This document shows positions 9,822 through 19,900 of a stretch of 64,000 nucleotides of DNA, in pieces (within the stretch, counting starts at the first letter, position 1; each line of letters opens with the position of its first letter). The stretch is from Paroedura picta (taxonomy: Eukaryota > Chordata > Lepidosauria > Squamata > Gekkonidae), in assembly GCF_049243985.1 (NCBI RefSeq), contig NC_135371.1, positions 3,373,501 to 3,437,500 on the forward strand, in the 5' to 3' direction. The notes beneath the pieces were generated by a model. That model was not told the origin of the DNA. It saw only the letters and a list, made by a program, of their open reading frames with translations, and ran no database searches. The translations under genes and the position numbers were made by a program.

Positions 9822-9864
<43 letters not shown>
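9822..9864. repeat. (CA)n microsatellite
   Basis: About 21 CA units directly upstream of the proposed gene A first exon. The duplicate promoter near 33.6 kb carries a shorter run at the same place. Confidence 0.95.
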
Positions 9865-9865
<1 letters not shown>

Positions 9866-10196
9866 GCCCTCCTGGTTTGCACTCCTATGGCTTTTCTTGA
9901 GCAGCCCCCAACAGGTCTCCGGATCTCCTTCTCTCTGAAGGATTCTGCTTACACATGAAAGCCTCCTTGCAGCTGGAATTTTAAAAGAATGTTGACCTTA
10001 CAGTAGGGTTGCCAGCTCCAGATCGGGAAATACCTGGAGGTTTTGGGGGTGGGGCTGGGGATGGGTGGGATTTGGGGCGAGGAGGGACCAGACTGGACAG
10101 GGATTTGGGGCTTTTTGTTGTTTGTTTATTGTTTGTTGGTTTGTTTTGAGGGGGGCATCATCTGGGCGTGGAACTGAGGTCACTGTGAGAGTGAAA

Positions 10197-10260
10197 GTAG
10201 TGAGGAGTTTCCTGCATTGTGTAAAAGGTTGGACTAGATGACCCTGGAGGTCCCCTTGGG
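10197..10260 (+). repeat. CR1 3' end fragment
   Basis: TTCCTGCATTGTGTAAAAGG then TTGGACTAGATGACCCTGGA is the sense version of the CR1 3' region. Confidence 0.65.
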
Positions 10261-10261
10261 T

Positions 10262-10516
10262 AGAGCCAGTGCGGTGTGGTGGTTAGGAGCGGCAGCTTCG
10301 AATCTGGCCAGCCAGGTTTTATTCCCTGCTCGTCCAGGTGCAGACAGCTGGATGACCTCAGGCGAGTCAGAGTCCTGTCAGAGCAGTTCTCTCAGAGTGA
10401 GAAAGCTCACCTAATGCGCCGGGTTGCTGTTGTGGGGAAAGGAAGGAAAGGAAACTGTCAGCCGTTTTGACACTCCTTCAGGTCGTGAAAAGCAGGATAT
10501 AAAACCCAATTCTTCT
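10262..10516 (+). repeat. Sauria-type SINE
   Basis: Head AGAGCCAGTGCGGTGTGGTG, box B-like GGTTTTATTCCC, 3' end TTTTGACACTCCTTCAGG then AAAACCCAATTCTTCT. Diverged, but full length. Confidence 0.8.
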
Positions 10517-11001
10517 ATGATTCTGTGCTTCTATGACTGCAGGGCAGTGTCATGCTCTAAAGTTCCCCCCTGCAGCCCAGCAGCCAGGAGATCTGATCTC
10601 TGTATCCTGGAGATGAGGCATAATTCCAGGGGATCCCCAGGTCCCACCTGGTGGATGGCAACCCTAAAGGGTGGCAGTGGACTCCAATTCTGTCCTGTTG
10701 CTTCAGGCCAATATGGCTATCCAGCTGAGTCACTCTGGTTGCATACCCCGGGGGGGGGGATGTATTTAATTGACCCCCTGCTTTCCTCAAGGAATGCTGA
10801 CCCAAAGCAAGTCTGGCCTAAGTTCCAAAAAAAAAATTTCTGTGGAAGACTGGGGATTTGAACCCGTCTCCCAAACCCTAGTCCTGAATTCTCACCAACC
10901 ATAGAGTTGCCAGACGGTAGGTGGGGCCTAAAGTCCAGGAGCACCTTCAAGACTGACAAAGCAGGAACAGTTGGGAGTCACTGCTTGCTTCTTCAGTTCA
11001 G

Positions 11002-11136
11002 CAGGGTAGTCAAACTGCGGTCCTCCAGATGTCCATGGACTACATTTCCCAGGAGCCCCTGCCAGCATTCGCTGGCAGGGGCTCCTAGGAATTGTAGTCC
11101 ATGGACATCTGGAGGGCCGCAGTTTGACTACCGCTA
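11002..11136. mobile_element. hAT-type foldback MITE
   Basis: From CAGGGTAGTCAAACTGCGG to CCGCAGTTTGACTACCGCTA with a CATTCGCTGGCAGGGG centre. The 5' flank (10910-11000) holds a small piece resembling the element at 1775 (GTCCAGGAGCACCTTCAAGA). Confidence 0.75.
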
Positions 11137-11369
11137 GCCTATCCTATACAAAAGATTCACCAATGGACAATTCCTTCTGGCTGACACCCTCACTGGTTTC
11201 CCCTCCCAAGGAGCTAGAGAACCACACACCTTTCCCCCAAACTCCCCCCACAAACACACAACTCTGAAGAACCATGCTGGGAACCCAGAGCAGCTTATGA
11301 CATCCATTTTCCTTCTCCCGTTTTATCCTCACAGCCATCCTGTAAGTTAGGCGGACAGACAGGGCTGGA

Positions 11370-11613
11370 GAGGAATTTCACCACCCAAAGGAGTCCCAAA
11401 GCAGCATACAAACATCTGTCGCTTCTTCTCCCCACAACAGTGAGAGTAGGTGAGGCTGAGAGAGCTCTGACAGAACTGCTCTGGAAGAACAGCTCTAAGA
11501 AAACTCACTAGCCCAAGGTCACCCAGCTGCCTGCACGTGGACGAGTGGGGAATCAAACCCAGCTCTCCAGGTGAGAGTCCACTGCTCTTAAACCTCTACA
11601 CCATGCTGGCTCT
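11370..11613 (-). repeat. Sauria-type SINE
   Basis: Antisense copy: CAAAGGAGTCCCAAAGCAGC, CCCAAGGTCACCCAGCTG, GGGGAATCAAACCC, ending in CTACACCATGCTGGCTCT. Confidence 0.8.
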
Positions 11614-11759
11614 CACTCCCATAAACTCCCACACACCCTCTAAAAATTCTCAGTGGCTTCCAGGAAAGACGTTGGAGGGTGCTATAGAACCCACAAACAC
11701 AACACTGGGGACCGTGGCCTCTGCAGATGAAAATGACCTCATTTCTTTACATATATTGG

Positions 11760-12580
11760 TTTTTTATTTATTTTATTTGATATCTATACCGCCCTTCCAC
11801 ATGGTTCAGGGTGCTTTACATACAACATCATAGGAGGATACATGGAACGAGTCAACATACAACATAGTCAATATACAACTAACAACCCAACAGAGGTTCT
11901 AAACAACAACTTCAGTGGTCCCAACAATAACAACATAGCAAGCTAAACTCCCTAGAGAGGTCAGGCTGCTTCAGGCCATGGAGGGGATGTCAGAGGGGGG
12001 GACACCTGTGGTCAGTCTCAAGCAAATGCCTGGTGGAGGAGCTCCCTTTTGCAGGCCCTGTGGAATTCTGGGGGTTTGGACAGGGCCCCGATCTCTTCAG
12101 GGAGCTCGTTCCACCAGGTGGGGCCGGGACAGAAGCAGCTCTGGCCCTCGTTGAGGAACGGCGTGCTTCTTTGGGGCCAGGGATCACCAGCCAGTTGGCC
12201 GTGGCGGAGCGTAATGCTCTTTTGGGGGTCTAGGCAGAGAGACGGTCTCTCAGGTCCACTGGGCCAACGTATGGCCTTGAAGGTAAGAACCAAAACGTTA
12301 AGCTTGATCCAGAATTCAATTGGGAGCCAGTTGAGTTGTTGAAGTATAGGCCGGATGTGAGATCATGTACTGCTCTTATGTAAGCCGCCCCGAGTAGAAG
12401 GCCTGCCGCGCTACTCTTGTGACCTGCGCCTCCATGGAAAGGGATGGCCCCGTAGTACAGCTGGTGGGGGCACCGAGATGCAAGCCACAGTGACATCCAG
12501 AGTAAAACAATGTTCTGTCCCTTGGCCTTCCTCAAAATCAATTCTGAAGCTCCAGTTGGCTGTTCTGAGGAGCTGGGTGG
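11760..12580 (-). repeat. L2-like LINE 3' end
   Basis: On the minus strand it reads the ORF2 C-terminus (GPTWWNELPEEIGALS and EFHRACKRELLHQAF), then the 3' UTR and an AAATAAAATAAA-like tail at its lower-coordinate end. The same family member is seen more completely at 28190-29105. A gap near 12360 joins non-adjacent parts. Confidence 0.75.
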
Positions 12581-12584
12581 ATAG

Positions 12585-12790
12585 CCCAATCTGGCCTCGT
12601 CCGATCTCAGAAGCTAAGTAGGGCTGGCCATGGTCCATCTTTGACTGGGACACCTGCAAGGGATACCAGGGTCGTGTCGTGGAGACAGGCAATGGCAAAG
12701 CCGCCTCTGGATGTCGTTTCTCTTGAAGATGGGAGTGCTGCCAGCCCCAAACACCTTCCCACCGACAGTATCATACAGTCCACAGTGAGT
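12585..12790 (+). repeat. 5S-rRNA-derived SINE
   Basis: Head resembles 5S rRNA with its internal promoter: TCCGATCTCAGAAGCTAAGT then AGGG (box A region), TTTGACTGGGACACC (intermediate element) and ATACCAGGGTCGTG (box C region). It continues into non-5S sequence (GACAGGCAATGGCAAAGCC). Degraded and followed by SINE body, so not a 5S gene. Confidence 0.7.
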
Positions 12791-12799
12791 TGGCCCTTG

Positions 12800-13009
12800 C
12801 CAGGGATTGGGCTACGTCTCAGTTGATGACCTGGTCATGGTGGCCTGGGATTCCCTCTCTCCGCAGAAGAAACATTCCCAAGTAACTGAATCAGCTCCCT
12901 GTAATTTGAAGCCAGCGACTGAAAGGGAGCTGCTCTCACATTTTAGTTAATAGGCAACAGCAACGTAACTTTGAAACATTAATAGATTCCAACAATTGAG
13001 GAGGAGGTG
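12800..13009. other. No recognised feature
   Basis: No gene or repeat family recognised. Confidence 0.35.
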
Positions 13010-13130
13010 GCTATGAGCTCGGGGGCAGTGGGCCTGCCTGGCAGGGATGGATCCGGGCTGCAGGAGGTCTTGATCCAAGAGCCTGGCAGGAGAGCTCCAT
13101 TCTGCAGGCCCTACAGAACTCTTTTAAGTT
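13010..13130 (-). repeat. L2-like LINE fragment
   Basis: Short antisense stretch AGAGCTCCATTCTGCAGGCC matching the ORF2 C-terminus (RACKTELF-type) of the L2 copies. Very decayed. Confidence 0.45.
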
Positions 13131-13137
13131 CTGTTAG

Positions 13138-13330
13138 AAGAAGAAGACCTGGTTCTTATATGCCATTTTTCCCTACCAGGAGTCTCAAAGTCTTATATGC
13201 CACTTTTCCCTACCAGGAGGGAAACAACACTGTGAGGTATGTGAGAGGCCGGGTAGAAGAGCTCTGTCAGAACAGCTTTATCAGGGCTACAACCTCCAGG
13301 CACCTGCCTGGAAAGCCAGCTGCATAGACT
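13138..13330 (-). repeat. Rearranged Sauria SINE fragments
   Basis: GGTTCTTATATGCCATTTTT and CTACCAGGAGTCTCAAAG occur, and the 3' part is partly repeated (CTTATATGCCACTTTTCCCT). Then comes GAGCTCTGTCAGAACAGC. Confidence 0.6.
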
Positions 13331-13374
13331 AAACTTCAGATTTTTGAGATTCACAAGACATGAACAAGAACACA

Positions 13375-13690
13375 CATTTTTTAGATTGCAATATGCCCAT
13401 TTTGTCACAGCCGCTGTTGATGTGTTTCTTCCGGATGGTGGGGACAGCTGCTTCTCTCATCATACTCAAACCAACCACCTGGGCCACACAGTCCAAAAGA
13501 GGCACCTTTTCCGGGTTTCCTCCGGGGTGGAGCTGTGGCAGACAGGGAGGGCTTTGTTTCCTGCAGGGTGGGAGTTTGGCTGCTTTTGCCAGCAGTGGGG
13601 TAGGGCAGCTTGTGCTTCAGCTGCCATTGCACCCGAGTCCCTCAATTTGACTTGGCACTGTTTGAGGGGGGGGGGGCAAGCCCCTCAGGC
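13375..13690. repeat. Unclassified 330-bp repeat, copy 1
   Basis: Shares long stretches with 18010-18345, including GCAATATGCCCATTTTGTCA and TTTCCTCCGGGGTGGAGCTG. The function is unknown. It may be an upstream part of the L2-like element whose 3' end follows directly. Confidence 0.6.
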
Positions 13691-14068
13691 CTTTTCGGTC
13701 CTGGGCCCCGCCTGGTGGAATGAGCTCCCGGAGGAGCTGCGGGCCCTGCAGGATTTGACATCCTTCCGCGGGGCCTGCAAAACGGAGCTCTTCCGCCAGG
13801 CTTCGGGTTGAGGCCGGGGCAGAGCCCGGGTTCCCTCCAAGATCCCTCATCCATCGGCCAGCCTTTCTCTCCTCTCTCTCTTGCAGGATTAACGCCCGAC
13901 CTCTCTCTGAACAAGCGGGGAAAGTTAGAGAATAGAATGCCATCTTTTATTGTAATAATGGGGTATTTATGGGGTTTTATGTGATTTTACTTTGATTTTA
14001 TATTTTATTGTGAACCGCCATGAGACCTTTTGGCAAACGGCGGTATATAAATCCAATTATAAATAAAA
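13690..14068 (+). repeat. L2-like LINE 3' end
   Basis: Encodes the ORF2 C-terminus LGPAWWNELPEELRAL ... FRGACKTELFRQASG then stop. The 3' UTR follows, with GTGAACCGCCATGAGACC and CAAACGGCGGTATATAAA and a short A-rich tail. Confidence 0.8.
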
Positions 14069-14479
14069 TACATCAGCAGCGACCGCTGGTTTCCCGGATA
14101 GGTGGGGTGGGGGGGATTGTTCTTAGGTGTTTTGTGTATTCGGGAGCTTATGGGGGTTTTACGTGTTGCCACAGGGGAGCCTCAGGGGAGTGGCGGGTTA
14201 GAAATCCAATAAGAACAACCCCAATAACGTCCCCCCCCACACACAGGTTGCTCCCAGTCAGCGGGTGCCAACTCCTGGCGGGAGAAGCCCTGGCGACGTC
14301 GGGAGGCCAAGAGTCCCCCTTCCCGCGGGAGAGCTGCGAGGGCGGGAGGTCTCCGGGCTCCTTCCTTCCTTCGCGCTCCGGGCCAGGGAGGCGGACCAGC
14401 CCTCCGTCCCGGGGGAGGGAGCCCTCCGCCCGCACACCCGCCCCGCAGGGAGGCCTCCTGTCCGCGCTCCCCTCCCTCC

Positions 14480-14666
14480 CTCCCGAGGAGACCCATGGGG
14501 CGGGGGGCGGGGGCGGCCTGGTGCCTGGGGGTCCGGCGCGGACAGGGTTAAGGGGAGCGAGCGGCGTGCAAGAGCGGCTCTTCCGCCCAGGGGGCACTTC
14601 CGCTTCCGGCGGGGCAGGACGGCGTCTGGCCGGGGGACCGGGGGGGGGAGGGGGCTTGCCAGGAAG
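14480..14666 (+). promoter_or_regulatory. CpG-rich 5' end / noncoding first exon of gene E
   Basis: The surrounding 14230-14900 is strongly GC/CpG rich. Motif GGGTTAAGGGGAGCGAGCGG at 14545-14564. A donor GCCAGGAAG|GTAAGG places the end of a noncoding exon at 14666, upstream of the SCAN exon acceptor near 16423. The transcription start is not determinable by eye. Frames of 438 and 460 codons on the opposite strand reflect base composition. Confidence 0.6.
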
Positions 14667-15069
14667 GTAAGGCGGAGGGGAGGGAAGGGGAGGGGGGGCT
14701 GGAAAGAGGGTCTCGGGGGCCCGAGCGACGGGGGAGGCGGGGAGGGGCCAGAAGGGACCAGTGGAGAGAAGCCTTGCAGGGCGCGGGCGAGAAAGCCCCC
14801 CCTGTCCGCCTGGCCTGCCTCGCAGGGTTGTTGGACGGGACAGGCCGAGAGGGGCGGGGCATGCTGGTCTGGCCACGCCTCCTCCCATGAGGCATGAGGC
14901 CGGGAGGGGCAAATGGGACGCGGGCAGGGGTCTCTCTGTGGGGATCGCGGGGTCAGCCGCGCAAGCGCACCAGAGACCCCCTCCCTCCCTCCCCAGCCGT
15001 GTTTTGCCAAGCGGAGGCCCAGGGAGAGGAGATGGGGGTTCCAGCCCCGTTGCCCCGGCCAGCTTGAGA

Positions 15070-15300
15070 GCCCGCGTGGTCTGCTTCTGGAGAAGCGGGT
15101 TCGATCCCCCACTCTGGTTTCCCCAGAGTCCTCCCAGTCTCGCCTCCCTCGCAGGGTGCCTGCTGCGGGGAGAGGAAGGGAAGGCCATGGTAAACCACCT
15201 CGAGGCGCCTTCAGGTAGTGAGAAGCGCGGCCCCAAAACGCAGCTGCTCTTCTTCTTGTTCTTCTTCTTCTTGTTCTTCTTCTTGTTCTTCTTCTTCCTC
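15070..15300 (+). repeat. Sauria-type SINE with long (TTC/TTG)n tail
   Basis: GGGTTCGATCCCCCACTCTG, GCTGCGGGGAGAGGAAGGGA, CTTCAGGTAGTGAGAAGCGC, then CTTCTTCTTGTTCTTC repeats. The body is partly deleted. First intron of gene E. Confidence 0.75.
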
Positions 15301-15627
15301 CTCCTGAACCCTCCGCTCGCTTGGCAGAGGCAGCCCCAACAGAATTCTCCCTCCCGCCCAGGGGTTTGGGAGGGAGGAACAGTATCCTTCTGGCAGGCGA
15401 GTGAGGGACAGACACCACCACACAAAAACACACACCCTTCCAGCAGCACAACAGGGAGAAACACAACAGCACTGTCACAGGAGGCCTGAGTTCAGGTCCT
15501 GCCAAGGGGGCTGCCGGCAAGAACGCAAAGGTCAAATTTCGGTAGTTTGGAGGCCCAGAAAACAATTCCCAGAAGGGACAGGCTGAACCAATGTCACGAG
15601 AGGCTAAGCTTGTAACATCCCTTAAAG

Positions 15628-15727
15628 CAGAGGTAGTCAACCTGTGGTCCTCCAGATGTTCATGGGCTACAACTCGTGGGAATTGTAGTCCATGAACATC
15701 TGGAGGACCACAGGTTGACTACCCCTG
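15628..15727. mobile_element. hAT-type MITE with perfect 8-bp TSD
   Basis: Starts CAGAGGTAGTCAACCTGTGG, ends CCACAGGTTGACTACCCCTG. Flanked by CCTTAAAG at 15620-15627 and 15728-15735, which fixes the superfamily as hAT-like. Confidence 0.9.
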
Positions 15728-15739
15728 CCTTAAAGCAGG

Positions 15740-16130
15740 CTTATTTAACCAGGTTTTCGTGGAAACCTGGGGTTTCTTCATGGCCCTGGAAGGTTTTCCT
15801 GCGTGGGTTAATCGATCCAAAATCGCCAGTGATGGACCTGGCGGAAGAGCTCTGTTTAGTAGGCCCTGCAGAACTTTGATAGCTCTGTTACGGCCCTCAG
15901 CTCTCCCGAGAGCTTGTTCCACCAGGTCAGGGCCAGGACCGAAAAGGCCCGGCCGGAGTCGAGGGCAGGCATACTTCTTTAGGGCCAGGGGCCCCAAACA
16001 GATTAACACCTGCAGAGCGAAGAGCCTTGTGGGGGGCATAAGGAGATAAGCGGTCCCTCAGATAGGTAGGGCCAAAGCCTAGGATGGCTTTGAAGATCAG
16101 TTCCAAAACCTTGAATCTGATCCGGCCTCA
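15740..16130 (-). repeat. L2-like LINE 3' end
   Basis: The minus strand reads a decayed ORF2 C-terminus (the plus strand shows AGCTTGTTCCACCAGGTCAG and GGCGGAAGAGCTCTGTTTAG). First intron of gene E. Confidence 0.65.
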
Positions 16131-16475
16131 ACCAGCAATCATATTCTGCACAATATTGCCATTTCTGGGGTTTCTCAAAAGTAAACAAGTTGAGAAAGGC
16201 TGCCTTAAAGAAACAGAGACATTCAACTTCCCTAAGAACCAAAGAAGCATACTCAGAAGAGCTCAGTTTGTATGGCAAAATGACAAACCATAAGAAGCAA
16301 TTTTGTTCTGATCCACCAGATCCACTCTCCTGAGCGTGTAAAGCTTTGTGATATTCAGTGATCTTTTTTTTTTTAATTCCTTTTATAAAATTCTCTGCCT
16401 CTGTCTGTCCCTCTCCCCCAAAGAGCACCCTCGATTTACAGCCAAAGAAATAAAGGGATCTTTTCATAGTCTGAG

Positions 16476-16919
16476 ATGGCCCAAGAGAAGGGGAAGGAGA
16501 TGGCAGAAGAGAACCCAGGAGGACCTGGGATTGGCCAGACAGCAAGCAAAAGCCCTTGTCCCATCCAAGCTGGGAGTGGGGTTGAATTCTGGGAAAGAGC
16601 TGAGCCAGGGATCCTGCATTCGGCCACTGTGAGCTCAGAGGAATATCGCAGACGCTTCCGGGAATTCCGCTATCAAGAGGCCGATGGGCCCCGAGAGGTT
16701 TGCAGCCGGCTCCACAGACTCTGCAACCGCTGGCTGGAGCCAGAGAGGCACACCAAGCAGCAGATCCTGGACCTGGTGATCCTGGAGCAGTTCCTGGCCC
16801 TCCTGCCCCCGGATATGGAGAGCTGGGTCAGAAGATGCGGGCCGGAGAGCAGCTCCCAGGCGGTGGCCCTGGCCGAAGGCTTCCTCCTGAGTCAGGCAGA
16901 GAAGAGGCAGGCCAAACAG
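16476..16919 (+). CDS. Gene E coding exon 1: SCAN domain
   Basis: 148 codons. The SCAN core runs from about residue 55 ([20 protein letters not shown]) through [20 protein letters not shown] to [18 protein letters not shown]. The exon acceptor is probably at 16423 after a T/C-rich tract. The SCAN sequence is close to genes B, C and D. Confidence 0.88.
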
Positions 16920-19900
16920 GTGAGGGGTTTTTGTCCAGGAATGTCCAATTCAAGCAAGAAAATTTGGCCTTATCCTAAGGTTTCCCTGCCAGACCCATAT
17001 CCAGGTGACGGTCATCAAAGGGGGGATTTAACAGCCTTTTGTACAACTCTGTTTTTAAATTTCAACATTACTACATATTCCATGTTACATATTTCATAAT
17101 TTCTACCTAGCAGCCACCCCTGCTGCTGCTTCTCCTCCTCCTCTTCCCCTATACTGCAGTCCTTGCAGGCCGGCTAATGGCGATGTACCTCATACAAAGT
17201 GCAGCAATACAATTTAAAAGCCATTCCGTTAAAATTAATGTAAAGGGTAAACATTTACATACATATTAAAACAGGAAGAGTATCAACACATTCACAAATG
17301 GGTATGTATCATCTTCCTTTAGGTCCCCCAGAACTTGACTGTAACCTGGGGTGATTTTCGGGGGGGGGGGGGGGGGAGTAGAAGTTACCAGTTTCACTGG
17401 CCCCAATCCAAATGCCTGGGCGAAGAGCTCCATCTTGCCAGCCCTTGGGACTGCACTATAGCAGACCCCCACCATAAAACCACGATTATTTCCTTCTCCT
17501 TTTATTTTTAAACCAAAGACTCTCAGCTGAACTCTCAGGCATGGGTATTTCCTCACACATATATGCATTGCTAACATATAATGCGTCTCCTCCCATATTC
17601 TTTATTTCTATGTCTTTTAAATAAGTTGTACCCCTCAGTCCTAATATTCCAGAGGTGAGTATTATCCCGCCAGATTTCTGTAATACCTTTCCCGATGACC
17701 CCAGTGACTCTCTCCCTCGCTGCCTTTCAGATGTCGGGACTATCCGTGAAGGTGGAAGTGACAATCCCTGAGGTGCAAGGAGCTCCTTCTGAGGAAGGGC
17801 CGAAGGTGGAGGCTGTGAAGGCAGAAGGTACCTTTCCTGAGTTACAAGGAACTTGCTTGGAGCCAGGGCAGGGGGCTGAGGCCGTGGACCATGACCAAGT
17901 TGCCCTCTCCTGTGGTAAGGACTCCTCGTGCCTGGATGCAGTCAGGGCACACTGTGAATTCGATGGGGAGAGAGTTCAGGTCAGGAAAAGAACGGAATAT
18001 TGCTTCTTCTAAGATTGCAATATGCCCATTTTGTCACAGCCGCTGATGATGTGTTTCTTCCGGCTGGTGGGGACAGCTGCTTCTCTCTCCATACTCAAAC
18101 CAACCACCTGGGCCACACAGTCCAAATCGAACGCCTTTTCCTGGTTTCCTCCGGGGTGGAGCTGTGGCAGACAGGGAGGGCTTTATTTCCTGCAGGGTGG
18201 GAGTCCTTCTGCTTCTGCCTATGGGGACAGCAGTAGAGTAGGGCAGTCCTGTGCCCCAGCGGCCCTTGCACCCGAGTCCCTCTGATGACTCTTGTCAATT
18301 GGACTTGGCACTGTTTGTGGGGGGAAGGGGCTGAACCCTGGCCAAACTCGAGGAGTGGGGTCAAGCCCCTCAGCCCCCCCAAGGTTTCCGCCCATCTTGC
18401 TCCCAGTCAGATGGTTGCCAACTCCTGGCTGGAGCCTGGGGAGGGCAAAGGAGTACAGAGGCCTGTAAGTGGCCACGAGGCCACTGTCCCAAAGGAGCCC
18501 TTTTCTGCACAGGGGACCTGAACGGTGGGCAGAGAGTCCAGGTCAGGGAGAGTTGATTTGTGGCAGACACTCTGTGTCTACTAACTGTGATGACTCTGAA
18601 AGGAAATTAGACATGTTCATGGAAGGGACTTCCCCCCATTAATTAACACATTCCTCTCTCACCTTCCTTCCATGAGAGGTGGCCCAAAAGAGAGGAGGTC
18701 AATCAACTGAGCATACTTATTCAGTCTGGGAGGCTCTGCCTTCTGGGGCAGCCGAGCTCGGAAGGCCGGTGTCTCGGGCCCAGTCCTGATGGAAAAAATT
18801 GACTTCTGTGCCCAGGCTTATAAGGGCAGCTGACAGGCCTTTGTGGGGAGATGGATGCTGTTACAGCCCAACAACCCTTGGTGTTGGGGAGCCTTGGGAG
18901 GGGTTTAGGGGGGCCTTGGGACAGATGTGGTGCCATCTTGATCTTGCCTCTGGTTGTGACGTTACCATGCCAGGAGACACCCTGAAAACTCATTCCTATT
19001 GCTCTCAAGGCTCCAGATGTGCTCTTATCACATCTGGGTTGGATGGGATGGCGACATGCCAGGTAGCGTGCTTCAGCCCCTGCTTTCCCTCCCCCCAGAC
19101 CAGACAGAGATCTCATAAAAATACGTTGGAAGCCTTTATAATCCCTTCAAGCCCAAAAGCATCCGGTGCTTCACTTCTGCCTCTCCCAGAATGGAGTAAA
19201 AGGCCATCAAAATTGGGTTGAGTGTACAGAGTGGGGAAGGTTTCACAACTCTGGGAAGGGGGGGGGGGTTGAGGCCGGGAACGAACAAGCCAACCCCCTT
19301 CCTTCTTCCTTTGTCTCACAACCAGGCAGTGGAGACTTCCTACTGAGCTGTCATCTGTTCCGAAATGAGGAAAGGGCTGCATCTCATCCAGTCCAGGTAG
19401 GAGGGACGAGCAGGAGACAGGCTGGGCCCAGCCTCCTTTCTCAGGGGGCCCCTTACGCCTGCATCTGTACGAGGGTCCGGGGGAGAGACCCTCTGAATGC
19501 TGTTCCCTTTGCCCTTGCCAAGCCAGCATCCTCTGCCTTCCCTCCCCTTGTGCCATCTCTGCCTGGTGTGCAGGGAAATCTGCTTTTCCTTTCAGCCTCC
19601 CTTCTCCTTTGGGGATGTGTCTGTCTCCTTCACCGAGGCAGAATGGGCCCTGCTGGATCCGTGCCAAAGAGCTCTGCACTGGGAAGTCATGCTGGAGAAC
19701 TATGAAAGCGTGGCCTTTCTGGGTAAGTTTTCAAAGGTGCAAATTGCTGCCATTCTGGTGAGACATGAGTCAATATATTGAATAGGAACAGGAATACTCC
19801 ATTTTGAAGTCAGTCCCCGTATTTGTGGAGGGGCTCCTACTCCCTGGCAGTGCCTGTTCCTGGCATGCAGAAGGCTGCAGGTTCAATCCCCATCTTCTCC

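Larger units (their letters stand above)
10004..10666. repeat. AGGGTTGCCA-type element split by later insertions
   Basis: Left end TAGGGTTGCCAGCTCCAG at 10004 and right end GGATGGCAACCCTA at 10653-10666 are inverted-related. Between them sit a T/G-rich stretch, a CR1 end (10197-10260) and a Sauria SINE (10262-10516). Confidence 0.55.

Noticed and set aside
12585-12700. Possible 5S rRNA gene
   Set aside because: Only partly matches 5S, lacks the proper 3' end and T-run terminator, and continues into SINE body.
14148-15640. Two minus-strand frames of 438 and 460 codons opposite the gene E promoter
   Set aside because: Pro/Arg/Ser-rich, two overlapping frames open at once, no domain, and they run through a CpG island, a SINE and a (TTC)n tail. 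Base-composition artefacts.
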